Shown here in pieces: positions 42,973-52,523 of a DNA stretch of 61,386 nucleotides. The DNA is from QYQL01 sp041674265. Lineage in GTDB: Bacteria; Verrucomicrobiota; Verrucomicrobiia; Chthoniobacterales; Terrimicrobiaceae. The DNA lies in contig JBAYWC010000003.1 in NCBI GenBank assembly GCA_041674265.1, positions 1-61,386 of the forward strand, given 5' to 3'. A model generated the notes under the pieces. The model was given only the letters and a program-made list of their open reading frames with translations. It searched no databases and was not told the origin of the DNA. The first letter of the stretch is position 1; the number at the start of each line of letters is the position of its first letter. The position numbers and the translations under genes are program-made.

Positions 42973-45900
42973 TCAAGTTGAGTATCGCAACACACTGACG
43001 ACTGAGGAAATGAAGCTGTCTTCCACGAACGGAACTTGACCGAAAACGATCTGCGGTTCGCCTTCCAGTTTTGCGGCAATGTGTCCTTTCCCAAGCAGGC
43101 GTTCAGCCCCCTTTTCTCCGAGCGCGATTTCGGACGTACCTTCCCCATCAACGCGCAAGACGAGGCGATTGCCCAAGTTCGAACGGAGTTGCATCGGCAT
43201 AACATTTGCGTCAGGTCGTTGAGCGGCAAAGACGAGGGAGATCCCCGCCGCGCGCGCCTTCACGCCCAACCTACTTACGATATTAGAAACGGCGTCGGCG
43301 TAGCTTTCAGTCATCATCCACTCGGCGAATTCGTCGTGGATGATCCACAAGAATGGAAAGTGCTCGGTGGCGTCAGGCTTTCTGTTCAGGTCGAAGATAT
43401 TCGCGACCTTGTTCGCTTTGAGAACGGCGTATCTGCGGTTCATCTCGCCAACCAATTCCTCGAGTTTTGCGATGGCCTTGTCTTGGTCATCAATGATGCC
43501 ATCCTGCAAATGCGGCATCCCTTCAAAGGCGAAGTAATCGACACCGAGCTTCGGGTCGATGAGAACGATCTTTGCCTGTTCGGGGGTATTCGTGCATGCG
43601 ATCCCGAGCACGATATTTTGCATGAGCACCGACTTGCCGCTCCCGGTTGAGCCGGCGATCAACGTGTGTGGGGCGTTCTCCTTCGGTGACAGAAACAGAA
43701 GACTGCTGTCTTCTTCCTTCACGCCGATCAACAGACTGAAATTTCCTTGAGAACAGTCGGGGTTCCATGCTTTCCAGACCTCCGCGAGATGAAGAATTCG
43801 GCGATTCGGACGCGCGATAGCAATGGAGACAATGCCCGGCTCGGCACGGACAGAAATCACGTTCAATCCATGCGTGGTGAGGAACTCAGAGCGACGCTTT
43901 ATTACCTGCTCGACAGTGAGATTGGCGCTGCCCTGAAATTTTAGCAGCGCAGCGTTCGGCGTCAGTGATTTTGAGAGAAGTTTTGATTGAAGCTGGAACT
44001 GCTGCAATGCCCCCTTGCAGCGGCCCTCGACCTGTTTGAGCCATTCCTCATCTGCGGCGCTGTCTTGCGAACCACCGGAGTAGTTCGCGACGAGTTCGCT
44101 GATCCCTGGATACGCCCAGAGCGAAGCCGACCCCGATGTCGGTTCGGGCGCTGGAGCGGTCGGGGTTGACGGTGCCGTAATTACGGATGGAGTGGGCATT
44201 GGTGCCGATGGGACAGGCGTTCCCGCTCGGGGTGCAGTACCTCCATTGGATAAATCGCCGTCAGCACTCGGGCACTGGACGATTTGAATGCGCTTGGAAG
44301 GTATCCGGTAGGTCTGCGTGCTCCAAATGTCTTCCCCTGCGATTGCTTTGCGAATGGCAGTTGGGTTGTTCTCCCTCCAGTAGCTCGTGACCACCTCTCG
44401 GAGTCGTGCGCGCGAGAAGATTTCCTGCCAAGACTGCTTGGCCTCGGCGACGGTCACGAAATCCGAGCACTCGGGCGCGTCGGTCGGGCCGGACACAAAG
44501 ATGTGTGAGTAGCCGCGCATGTGGATGCCGCATTCGCCGTCGCGCACCGCCCTCCGCCATGCGGCTAGGTCGATCGGGGAGTTCGCGGGGAACTGAATTC
44601 CATTGAGCATCAAGTCCGAGAACCGCGAGAGCCACAGATCGCGGTCGAGCCGCTTTGGATCGCCAAAGATGGCATCGTGGACTCGGCGCACGGTGTCTCG
44701 GAGTTGCTTCTGCGATTCCTTCCGTTTCGGAGCCAGACTCTCGTAGCCAATATACTTTGCCTCAGCAATGATGACGGCGAGTTGAAGTCCGCCGTCCGCG
44801 GTCTCCTCGGGCGAGAGGGCGAGAATGTCAGCGATCTGCTCTTCACGTTGGCCGAGCCATTCGGCGTAGTCGTCCAAGAAATACCAACCGAACCTGCGAT
44901 TCGTGCCCAGCTCGTGACGGATGAGGTAGCGACTCAACACGACGCCCATGAGTTCGCTGGCGTTACGTCCGCGCTTCGCTGCCCGGAGCACGATGTCGCC
45001 CGAAATCTCGCTCGCGTCATTGATGAACCGCTCGGTGAGCTCCCGGCATTCCTGATCGGTGAGCTCCAGATTCAGATCCTTCACGCGACCCAAGACCATC
45101 GAGCGCAGCAGGCTCAATGATGCCGTCGAGGAAATGAGGATGTTCCTCCCTTGTGTTGCACCCTGCTTATAGCGAATCACTTTGACGCTCTGATTCAGCA
45201 GTTGGCGGCGGTCGAGCAGTTCGTCGTAGTTTACGACCCAGTTTCCGAGATTGTGAATCTCCCGGAAGATGCTGGCGGTCAGCGGATCGTTGAAGTCGAG
45301 CTTTCGAGCTGGGAGGAGTCGTTTGCTCGCGACGCCATCCCAATCGCCTTTGAGAAAGGTGGTCAGTGCCGTGATGAACGACCATCCAGCGGTCGTTTGC
45401 ACGGGGCAGCAGAGATAGACGACTGACTTCATGTCGTCGGTTGCGGACGGCCGGCGGCGCGACCATCGCGCAGGAATGAAGTTCGCCGTATCCACGGCGA
45501 CGCAAGTTTCAAGATACCACTCCAGGCCCGCATGCCGGGCAATTACGTCCTGCAAAAACACGATGTCAGCGGGTGGCCCATCTTTCGGATCTGGCACCGG
45601 TGCTTGGTCAGCCATGATGCCAATGCGCAACCGCGCCATGAAGTCCTTGGCTGCCTCGCTCGAAACGAACGAATCGGCGTCCGCGTCTGATGACTCAATG
45701 ATCTTCTCATAGAGTTCGCGCAGTTTGATTCCGTCGCGGTGCCGGAGGATGATCTGGCAGCGCATGTCCTCCTCGTCTTCGTGAAGCTCGGTCATCTTGT
45801 CCACCAGCGCGTGTGGGAGTCGAGCCGAGTCGCAATTATAGAGGACGACGGAAAAATTCGTCCGCTCGTGCGGATAGAGAGCGAGAAACCGCTTCGTAAG

Positions 45901-48216
45901 ATCGACGATGAGTTCGGACGTCTCTGACGGGCTTTCGTTTGTGTCGTCGTAGCCGTCGTTACTGATCACCGGGGCCTCGTGAAGGCTGTAATCGAGGTGG
46001 TGATCGGTCAGCGATAGCAACTCCGGCTTCGTCGCCAGCCAACCCAAGACGATCTCTGGGTAGTAGGGGTGAACTAACTCCTGTTCTAGCTCCTTGAAGA
46101 ACAGTGGTGAGTCGCCGAAGAAAACGTCGTCCGCCGTCAGTAAATGGCGAATGAGAGCGGAAACTTGCAGCGCCTTGTTCGCCATCGCCGCGAGGCGCAG
46201 CGGATGCCACGGAGTCACGATCGCCGTCACGCGCACGCCTTCCACGGCGACGATTCCGATTTCAAGCAACGGTCGCAGAAGACGCTCGCGATTCCGGTCG
46301 CCTTTCCCATCGGTGCAAATCGCATTGAGCAGCACACCAAAATCCTCCGCCTGCTTCACCAGTAGGCTGCACGCCAAGCCTTCCTCGGCGAAGCCCTGGA
46401 CTGCTCCGAGGTAGCTCTGCTGAAACGTTTGGAAGAGGGTCAGAAGGCTCGCTCCGGTCGGCTCGGATACCAGGTCCTGTTCCTGCGCTATTGCCAGGTT
46501 GGCAGGCCAAATCAGGGAGATGTCGCCGTCCTTCTTGTAGGTGGAAACGAATGAGCCGCGATCCTGCCCATACGCTGGATAGAGTGTTCGGACGTTCCGC
46601 AGGTCGAGCGACTGGTACCTGCCCTTACCGCTCACCGGCTCCCGATTCACGCGGCATCCGACAAGCGGATGTTGGACGAGACGTGACCAGTCTCCTGGGA
46701 ACTCGCTCGCGATTGCGTTCGGGTCGTAAATCCAAACGAGTTGCTTGAAGAACGTCTCCGTCGCTCCAGTGGAAAGCTCGACCTCGAGTTCCAAAAGGAA
46801 CTTCATTTGCAGCGCCGACCTCGCGACCGATCGATTGACGAACGGCTTCTGCGCAGTCTTCCAAAGCTCACTCAGTGCCTCAAAATTCAGCAGCTCACCG
46901 TAGTCCCAGGTGACCCGAGGGCCGAAGAGCGCCTTTAGCCCGCGGTAGCGTCTGGCGAAATACAACCCGGCGTCTACATTCAAATCCTTCAGATCCTTTT
47001 TGGTTCGTCGGTCGCTACTGATTTTCAGCTTCCTCTTCGACGACGGCATATCTTGGTCGAACAGCCACTCAAGGCAGAGCGCGATCCCCTGGATGAAATC
47101 ACCCGTCTCGATCGGAGTGCCGAAGATGAAGCGATCCCACTTCGCTTTGAGCGAGGGTTGCTCCTTTAGCTCATTGCGATGGCGCCGGAAGAAGTCTTCG
47201 TCTTCCTCCTGTGCGTCCGTCCGCTTGCTCTCGCTCAATCGGGCGAGGTAGTCGCGCTCGTCTGTCGTCAGCAGATCGGCTTCACGCTCGTCGTAAAATT
47301 CAATCGTCGCTTTGCCAAGGTTGAACTTTTCCTTCTTGAGTCCATCGAATAGCGGCTTGATGAGTTCCCACTCACAATCAGCGATAGCGGCCGCTTCTTG
47401 ATTCCACCCGCTTCCCGCGTGGATAAAGGCGGCGATGGTTGGGTGGATGCTCTCTGGAATCGTGTCCTTCACTTTGTCGAAGGCCACCACGAGATCGTCT
47501 TCCAAGAGCAGCGTTTGATTGGGCGTCTGCTTGACGAGGTAGCAGCCACGTTTCCTGATGGCCTGAGCGTAGAGGGCCTTCCACTTTGAAAGATGGCCTG
47601 CTGTCTTGTCGTTGAGGGTATGGAAGAAAGCCGTGTCGCGCGGAACGTGCAGAGCCGGAAAAGCTGTGCCGAGCGCGAAGAGAATGGGCTGGCCACCTTC
47701 TACCGCTTCTCGCGTCCGCAGGATGTATTCGGCAAAGCGGTCGAGCGCAAACGAACGGACTTCAAGCAGGCCCTCGATGGCTTTGATCCACCAACCCTTG
47801 TGCTGGTCGGTGATCGGCAGACCGTCCGCCGCCAGACCGACCCACAGAGCGGGATGGGACCGAAGCTCTGGCTCACCAATGGGAACCAGCTCCTTGAGCG
47901 ATTGCTCTTCATCATCACCCGTGTTGGCGACGAGCAGCGCAGACTTTTCGCACGCCGCGTTGCGGAAGTAGGTTGTGCGTTCTGTTGTCAGCACATGGGC
48001 CGGCAGGCATTGTCCCCCGACAAAATGGATCGGCAATTTGATCTCAACTAATTGACTCAGGCTCGCATCCGCCAAGATCGCTTTTGCGATGGAGGCAGTT
48101 TGATCGGCCGTAAGACAGTCGAGCAGGTATCGAGCGACACCGACCGCGTCATCTTCTGTCAGTCGGACGCGGAGATATTCGGCTGCAGCCTTACCAATCA
48201 GTTCGTCGCTATTCAT
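42973..48216 (-). CDS. SspH/DptH-like FtsK/HerA-type ATPase of the phosphorothioation-linked restriction module
   Basis: 1747 residues, matching the size of DptH. A very long N-terminal region without recognisable domains (~1-1330) is followed by a Pro/Thr-rich linker (TPVPSAPMPTPSVITAPSTP region) and a C-terminal FtsK/SpoIIIE-type ATPase: Walker A GSTGSGKS at 1522-1529, Walker B FLWIIHDE at 1622-1629, and later VFAAQRPDANVMP. It starts inside the end of the G gene (8-base overlap) and ends the operon. In SspFGH/DptFGH systems this protein is the large motor or nuclease component acting on DNA without phosphorothioate. Which letter it takes in the Ssp naming is assumed by likeness to DptH. 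Confidence 0.75.
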   Translation of the reverse strand: MNSDELIGKAAAEYLRVRLTEDDAVGVARYLLDCLTADQTASIAKAILADASLSQLVEIKLPIHFVGGQCLPAHVLTTERTTYFRNAACEKSALLVANTGDDEEQSLKELVPIGEPELRSHPALWVGLAADGLPITDQHKGWWIKAIEGLLEVRSFALDRFAEYILRTREAVEGGQPILFALGTAFPALHVPRDTAFFHTLNDKTAGHLSKWKALYAQAIRKRGCYLVKQTPNQTLLLEDDLVVAFDKVKDTIPESIHPTIAAFIHAGSGWNQEAAAIADCEWELIKPLFDGLKKEKFNLGKATIEFYDEREADLLTTDERDYLARLSESKRTDAQEEDEDFFRRHRNELKEQPSLKAKWDRFIFGTPIETGDFIQGIALCLEWLFDQDMPSSKRKLKISSDRRTKKDLKDLNVDAGLYFARRYRGLKALFGPRVTWDYGELLNFEALSELWKTAQKPFVNRSVARSALQMKFLLELEVELSTGATETFFKQLVWIYDPNAIASEFPGDWSRLVQHPLVGCRVNREPVSGKGRYQSLDLRNVRTLYPAYGQDRGSFVSTYKKDGDISLIWPANLAIAQEQDLVSEPTGASLLTLFQTFQQSYLGAVQGFAEEGLACSLLVKQAEDFGVLLNAICTDGKGDRNRERLLRPLLEIGIVAVEGVRVTAIVTPWHPLRLAAMANKALQVSALIRHLLTADDVFFGDSPLFFKELEQELVHPYYPEIVLGWLATKPELLSLTDHHLDYSLHEAPVISNDGYDDTNESPSETSELIVDLTKRFLALYPHERTNFSVVLYNCDSARLPHALVDKMTELHEDEEDMRCQIILRHRDGIKLRELYEKIIESSDADADSFVSSEAAKDFMARLRIGIMADQAPVPDPKDGPPADIVFLQDVIARHAGLEWYLETCVAVDTANFIPARWSRRRPSATDDMKSVVYLCCPVQTTAGWSFITALTTFLKGDWDGVASKRLLPARKLDFNDPLTASIFREIHNLGNWVVNYDELLDRRQLLNQSVKVIRYKQGATQGRNILISSTASLSLLRSMVLGRVKDLNLELTDQECRELTERFINDASEISGDIVLRAAKRGRNASELMGVVLSRYLIRHELGTNRRFGWYFLDDYAEWLGQREEQIADILALSPEETADGGLQLAVIIAEAKYIGYESLAPKRKESQKQLRDTVRRVHDAIFGDPKRLDRDLWLSRFSDLMLNGIQFPANSPIDLAAWRRAVRDGECGIHMRGYSHIFVSGPTDAPECSDFVTVAEAKQSWQEIFSRARLREVVTSYWRENNPTAIRKAIAGEDIWSTQTYRIPSKRIQIVQCPSADGDLSNGGTAPRAGTPVPSAPMPTPSVITAPSTPTAPAPEPTSGSASLWAYPGISELVANYSGGSQDSAADEEWLKQVEGRCKGALQQFQLQSKLLSKSLTPNAALLKFQGSANLTVEQVIKRRSEFLTTHGLNVISVRAEPGIVSIAIARPNRRILHLAEVWKAWNPDCSQGNFSLLIGVKEEDSSLLFLSPKENAPHTLIAGSTGSGKSVLMQNIVLGIACTNTPEQAKIVLIDPKLGVDYFAFEGMPHLQDGIIDDQDKAIAKLEELVGEMNRRYAVLKANKVANIFDLNRKPDATEHFPFLWIIHDEFAEWMMTESYADAVSNIVSRLGVKARAAGISLVFAAQRPDANVMPMQLRSNLGNRLVLRVDGEGTSEIALGEKGAERLLGKGHIAAKLEGEPQIVFGQVPFVEDSFISSVVSVLRYST

Positions 48217-49747
48217 TTTCGGTCACGTAGTATGGATTCACGACGTATGCACAGCCGTCGGATAGCCGCTTGAGCACGCCCAAGCTGCCGAGGCGCTGTT
48301 CCAGTCGCCGGGAATTCGCTTGGAATGCCTTCTTCTCGAACTCGCCTTTCGGCAGCACTTGCTCCGCCTGTTTGTCGCTGAAGACGATTCCGTAGCGTGT
48401 GTGGAGGCGTTCGAGGAATTGATGCAGTTCGGTGCACTTCTCGACGTTCGCAAACAGAAGCGTCTTCAGCAAGGCATCGGTCGGCGCATATCGGAGCTTC
48501 ACCGTCCCGCGTTTGGAAACTAGACCGATTTCACGGCCGTAGTTACGATGGATGTTCGCAACATGCTGCCTGTGTCGTTTCATCGCATCGTGGCGGAGAG
48601 TGGCGATGAGTTGTTCAGGTTCGTTTGACCCAATGTAATCCTCTCCCCAATGAACCTCGTCGCGCAAAATCTTACGGCACTTCTCGAACGCACCATTCTC
48701 ACTGAGCGCCTGCTTCCAGGCATGTGAGTTCTCGATTCGAAAGATAAATGTCTCAATGGCCTGTGCCGGTAAAAGATTGTTCTCTTGGTAAAGGTCGCAG
48801 GAGATTTCCCGAACCAGCGTTTTCTTCGGCGCAACAACTTCACAGATGAGCTGAAGCGGCTTCTCCAGCCCGAGAACCTGCCGAGAGACGCCCAATTGAT
48901 ACGTGACCAGGTGAAGGCCGACGAGATTTACCAAGTGCGGAAACACATCGAAGCCGGGAATGTTCAAGCGCAGGATCGAGAGCCAATCTTCTGTGAGGTC
49001 ATCGAAGCACTGGTGATGCTCGTAAGGCAGAAACGAATTGGCTCGTTCGCCGCTGAGTTGCTCATCTTCTGCGGGTTGCAGGCATTTGATGATCGAATCC
49101 CACGCGGGGTCTGTTTTCGTCAATCGCGCTTTCAGCGCTGTGAGTAACTCATCCTTACGCTGGGTCCGGCACAGCATGAGATAAAGCATCTCGCCGGTGC
49201 GCCCGAAGAACCGTCGGTCATTTGTAGATGCAGTGTTGTCGAGATCTTCGTAAAGGCAGTCCCTTCCGTATGGGAACACGAATTTCGAGGTCCACCGCTT
49301 GTTGCTGTTCACCTCCAGGCTCGTCGAGCGAATGAGCGCCACAGTCTCGCAGAGATCGTCGAACGAGTGGAAGTGCTTCCGTAAATAGTCGAACTGCGCG
49401 TGAGCGATGCCGGTGGCCGACTTCATCCGCTTGAGCCACTCGTTCCAGCGGTTGTTGTCGTTCGGATAAGCCTGCCGCACTTCCGCGAGGTGCGGATTGT
49501 TGAAAAGGATATTCCTCAAGTGGAGACGATGCGCCGCTCGATACTTCAGCGTGTTCAGTCCGCCCGGCTCGGTGAACGCACGCCCCTTGTCCGCCTCATG
49601 GTGGAAGACATTCAGGAACTCCAAAAATACCATCCACGGCAACTGCTCGTCGTAGAGTCGGTGGCCCCAGATTGCTTCATCCACCCACATTGATGAGGAT
49701 TGGTCGAAGCTGTCCGGCGGTGGTAGTGGTGGAGGAAGCGCAGTCAT
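48209..49747 (-). CDS. SspG/DptG-like restriction-module protein
   Basis: 512 residues, no motif that I can name. It opens with a Pro-rich segment (MTALPPPLPPPDSF) and continues WVDEAIWGHRLYDEQLPWMV, FLEFLNVFHHEADKG; the rest is mixed helix with many His/Arg-rich segments (HRQHVANIHRNYGREIGL). It lies between the F-like and H-like genes, joined to F by an ATGA overlap and to H by 8 bases, which is the position of G in FGH modules. Identity rests on context and length. Confidence 0.6.
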   Translation of the reverse strand: MTALPPPLPPPDSFDQSSSMWVDEAIWGHRLYDEQLPWMVFLEFLNVFHHEADKGRAFTEPGGLNTLKYRAAHRLHLRNILFNNPHLAEVRQAYPNDNNRWNEWLKRMKSATGIAHAQFDYLRKHFHSFDDLCETVALIRSTSLEVNSNKRWTSKFVFPYGRDCLYEDLDNTASTNDRRFFGRTGEMLYLMLCRTQRKDELLTALKARLTKTDPAWDSIIKCLQPAEDEQLSGERANSFLPYEHHQCFDDLTEDWLSILRLNIPGFDVFPHLVNLVGLHLVTYQLGVSRQVLGLEKPLQLICEVVAPKKTLVREISCDLYQENNLLPAQAIETFIFRIENSHAWKQALSENGAFEKCRKILRDEVHWGEDYIGSNEPEQLIATLRHDAMKRHRQHVANIHRNYGREIGLVSKRGTVKLRYAPTDALLKTLLFANVEKCTELHQFLERLHTRYGIVFSDKQAEQVLPKGEFEKKAFQANSRRLEQRLGSLGVLKRLSDGCAYVVNPYYVTENE

Positions 49748-51642
49748 GGGACAATTTCGATGTATCTCGGATCGGGCATCCCTTGATCGGTCAGCGTGAG
49801 GAGATTGAGGCCGATGCCGGCACCTGAGTGTGACTGTTCGCTGCACTGCCGTTCCATATAAGCGGCGACGAGCCGACTCTTGAAGGCGAGCAAATCTTCG
49901 TAGCACTCCTTCGAGAAGCTTGCGGGCAACGCTCCTTCCATCGCAATGCGCGAGAGGAATTCATAACGAATCAACGTCAGGGGAAAATCGACTGAACGTT
50001 CCGGCGTAAAATACACAGTGAGGGTCACGCGACCGTCAGCGGGATCGTGTCGCAAAACTACCTTCTCGCCCTTACTCGGGTCGACCGACACCCGCTCCAC
50101 GAGAATGCGGCTGACTTTCGCCTGCGAGTAGTTGCCGCTAGTCGCTAGATAGAGTTCGCGGTCGCTGTTGATGAGCATTCCAGTAAAAACGCGGTTCAAG
50201 CCCCTGACGATCCGCGAGAGAAGCGGGCGCTTAACCACTCCGCCGCTTTTTAGCACTTCCACGATGGAATCGAGATATTCACCGGCAAACTTGAATACAG
50301 TCAGTTCCCAGAGATGAAGTTCATCCTCGGCCTCCTTCGAGATTTTGAAAAAGAGGCCGCGGCGTTGGCTGATTAGCATGTTCAGGAACTTTTGAGACTT
50401 TTCCTCGCTCTCGTTCGTGCCCTCGACGTATTCCCGCTTGGCTGCGTAGTAGAGGGAATCCGCACCATAAAAACTGTCGGCAGCAACGAATTCTGAAAAA
50501 TAAGGCCCCAGCAACTCATCGCCCTCGCCAAATATCAGAATGTTGTCAACGCGGTTCGTCGTTTCGTAGCCGATCTGGAACCGCTCCAGGTAGTCAAAGA
50601 TCGTGATCGAATGGCGCCGGATCTCCGAGAGATTTCCGCCGAAGACATTGTTGTAAAGACTTGCTTTCGAGACTGTTCCGGCGGCGATGAGCTTCGGCAC
50701 GTCTGCGGGTGACATTAGATGGTCCTTGGCATCTGGATGCCCAAGAACCGCATTGGAAAGCAGGAGCAGGATTTGCCTGATGGGAACATGCAGCCCGTTA
50801 TAGTCGCAAAGTTCCAAAAGCGAGCGCAGCCGTCCGCGGACCAGTGGGGTTTGCAGCAATTCGTAGTTGTGGCGGATCGGGCAGTTCAGACCGAATAGAT
50901 CGTTCTCATCAGGCACTTCCTTCTTCAATTCATTCCACCCCGGATGTCCGAGGAAAGCATCCGCCGCCCGGTCGAAAAGCTCAGCAGAACTGGAGCAACT
51001 GAGATTGAAGAATTTGAGCCGCATACCGGACTGCTCTTTTCGACCCTCGACGAGAAGTTCTTCAAAGATTCGGCGTGCTCGCTTCACGTATTCGGTCTCT
51101 TTCAACCGTCGCCACGACTCGACGAGTTGCCCATCATTCGCTGCAATGAGGAAAATCTCCTCTGACTCGGGATCGAAAATCGACTGGCAAAATCTCAGTA
51201 ACAATTCCTCCTTCTCCGGTTCCCATTCCGCACCTTGCTGGGGAGCCCATCCACTGAGGTCACGGATGAAGTGAATCTTCACTAAACGATAGAGGCTCTT
51301 GTCCTCAGCATCCGGCCAGGTCTTCCGATCCTTCGGATAGTGGAACTGAATAGTCAGGTAAGGACTGTCCGACGCCCACGCTTCATCGTCGCCCTTGAGC
51401 GTCTTCCACACCTGCCGGCAAAGGTGCGTTTTCCCATCGCCAGCGGTCCCGGTGAGGATAACCGATACAGGATCGGGAGTCTCCCAATTGAAGCAGTTGA
51501 CGATCTCTGCTTCCGTCGGATGCTCAAAGACTATCGGCTGGATTCCCTGCCGCCGAGCCGACCTCTGAATCGTCTCGTCATACATATTGTCATTCCGGGG
51601 CACCGGCCCGTAGTGACGAAGGAAGCGAAGCCACTTACTCAT
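49744..51642 (-). CDS. SspF/DptF-like P-loop ATPase of the restriction module
   Basis: 632 residues. N-terminal ATPase core with Walker A TGTAGDGKTHLCRQ (65-72 GTAGDGKT) and a likely Walker B in EIFLIAANDGQLVE. The N-terminal pattern (FNWETPDPVSVILTGTAGDG) and length resemble DptF. It begins in the kinase stop (ATGA) and overlaps the G gene the same way. Family role: part of the FGH complex that damages unmodified DNA; the exact activity of each subunit is not known to me. Confidence 0.75.
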   Translation of the reverse strand: MSKWLRFLRHYGPVPRNDNMYDETIQRSARRQGIQPIVFEHPTEAEIVNCFNWETPDPVSVILTGTAGDGKTHLCRQVWKTLKGDDEAWASDSPYLTIQFHYPKDRKTWPDAEDKSLYRLVKIHFIRDLSGWAPQQGAEWEPEKEELLLRFCQSIFDPESEEIFLIAANDGQLVESWRRLKETEYVKRARRIFEELLVEGRKEQSGMRLKFFNLSCSSSAELFDRAADAFLGHPGWNELKKEVPDENDLFGLNCPIRHNYELLQTPLVRGRLRSLLELCDYNGLHVPIRQILLLLSNAVLGHPDAKDHLMSPADVPKLIAAGTVSKASLYNNVFGGNLSEIRRHSITIFDYLERFQIGYETTNRVDNILIFGEGDELLGPYFSEFVAADSFYGADSLYYAAKREYVEGTNESEEKSQKFLNMLISQRRGLFFKISKEAEDELHLWELTVFKFAGEYLDSIVEVLKSGGVVKRPLLSRIVRGLNRVFTGMLINSDRELYLATSGNYSQAKVSRILVERVSVDPSKGEKVVLRHDPADGRVTLTVYFTPERSVDFPLTLIRYEFLSRIAMEGALPASFSKECYEDLLAFKSRLVAAYMERQCSEQSHSGAGIGLNLLTLTDQGMPDPRYIEIVP

Positions 51643-52511
51643 GCGGGTGGAAGTGTCGCCTCTTCAAGCATTTCAACCAACCTTGCCCCATCCATTGGTC
51701 GTTTGGCAGCATTGTGCGACAGCGCGTCGAAGAGGAGCTGAAAAAGATTCTCAGGCCCCGTCCAATCGTCACGACAGAGACAACCGGAAGGATGACGGCC
51801 AGTGACGATAAACCAAAATATGCTGCACAGTTGGTAAACATCAGATTGCTTGGAAATTGTGTCAGCATTGCCAAGAATTCGATTGATGCCTTCGGGGGCC
51901 ATCCAGAGGCGAGGGCCGACCGGTTCATCTTCATCAGTAAGTTCACCGCCGCTCTCATTGAACTTACAGAGTCCAAAGTCGCTTAATATCCAAGTTTCTC
52001 CCTTCACAAGAATGTTTTCTGGTTTGATGTCCCTATGGATAGCCCTTTCATGCAAAACACTCAGGGCCTTGGCTAACCCTTTGAACTGGCCTATGTATTC
52101 CTCATACCGTGGTCTCATGGAGTCGCGTCTAAGAACATTGAACAGATTGGATTCCGCGAGAGGCATTACCACGTAAGGAATTAAACCAGTCCCTTTGTTC
52201 CTGCCGGAATCGTGAATCGAGGCGGCGATTTCTCCATCGTCAATATAACTGATCAACTGATCGTGCTTAATTTGTTTAAGTAGCTCGATCTCCCGATCAA
52301 AGCGCGTGCGCCTCTTTGAATCGTTCGACAACTGAAACTTGATCGCAAGTTCGTCGCCGGAAACGAGATCGACGCATTGATGCACCACGCCGTTTCCACC
52401 GCAGGCTATGCGCTCGGTAATCTCGTAGAAATTTCCTGAAGCTCCTCGAATCCGTTCATCGATCCTGAAGACGAGCCGCGAACGGTGATCAAGAAAAAGC
52501 TCAATAGCCAT
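51639..52511 (-). CDS. Hanks-type serine/threonine protein kinase embedded in the ssp operon
   Basis: 290 residues, one complete kinase domain and no membrane segment. Conserved elements: glycine loop ACGGNGVV (36-43), K58 in LAIKF, E74 in REIELL, catalytic loop HRDIKPEN (159-166), SDFG with D178, and MAPEG (APE motif). All catalytic residues are present, so it should be active. The ATG at 52511 follows the DUF262 stop by 12 bases; a TTG at 52520 is an alternative. It ends in an ATGA overlap with the F-like gene. AT-rich relative to the core. Its target is unknown; phosphorylation of Ssp partners or a phage-triggered signal are possibilities (inference). Confidence 0.85.
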   Translation of the reverse strand: MAIELFLDHRSRLVFRIDERIRGASGNFYEITERIACGGNGVVHQCVDLVSGDELAIKFQLSNDSKRRTRFDREIELLKQIKHDQLISYIDDGEIAASIHDSGRNKGTGLIPYVVMPLAESNLFNVLRRDSMRPRYEEYIGQFKGLAKALSVLHERAIHRDIKPENILVKGETWILSDFGLCKFNESGGELTDEDEPVGPRLWMAPEGINRILGNADTISKQSDVYQLCSIFWFIVTGRHPSGCLCRDDWTGPENLFQLLFDALSHNAAKRPMDGARLVEMLEEATLPPA

Positions 52512-52523
52512 ACCTTCCAAGCA

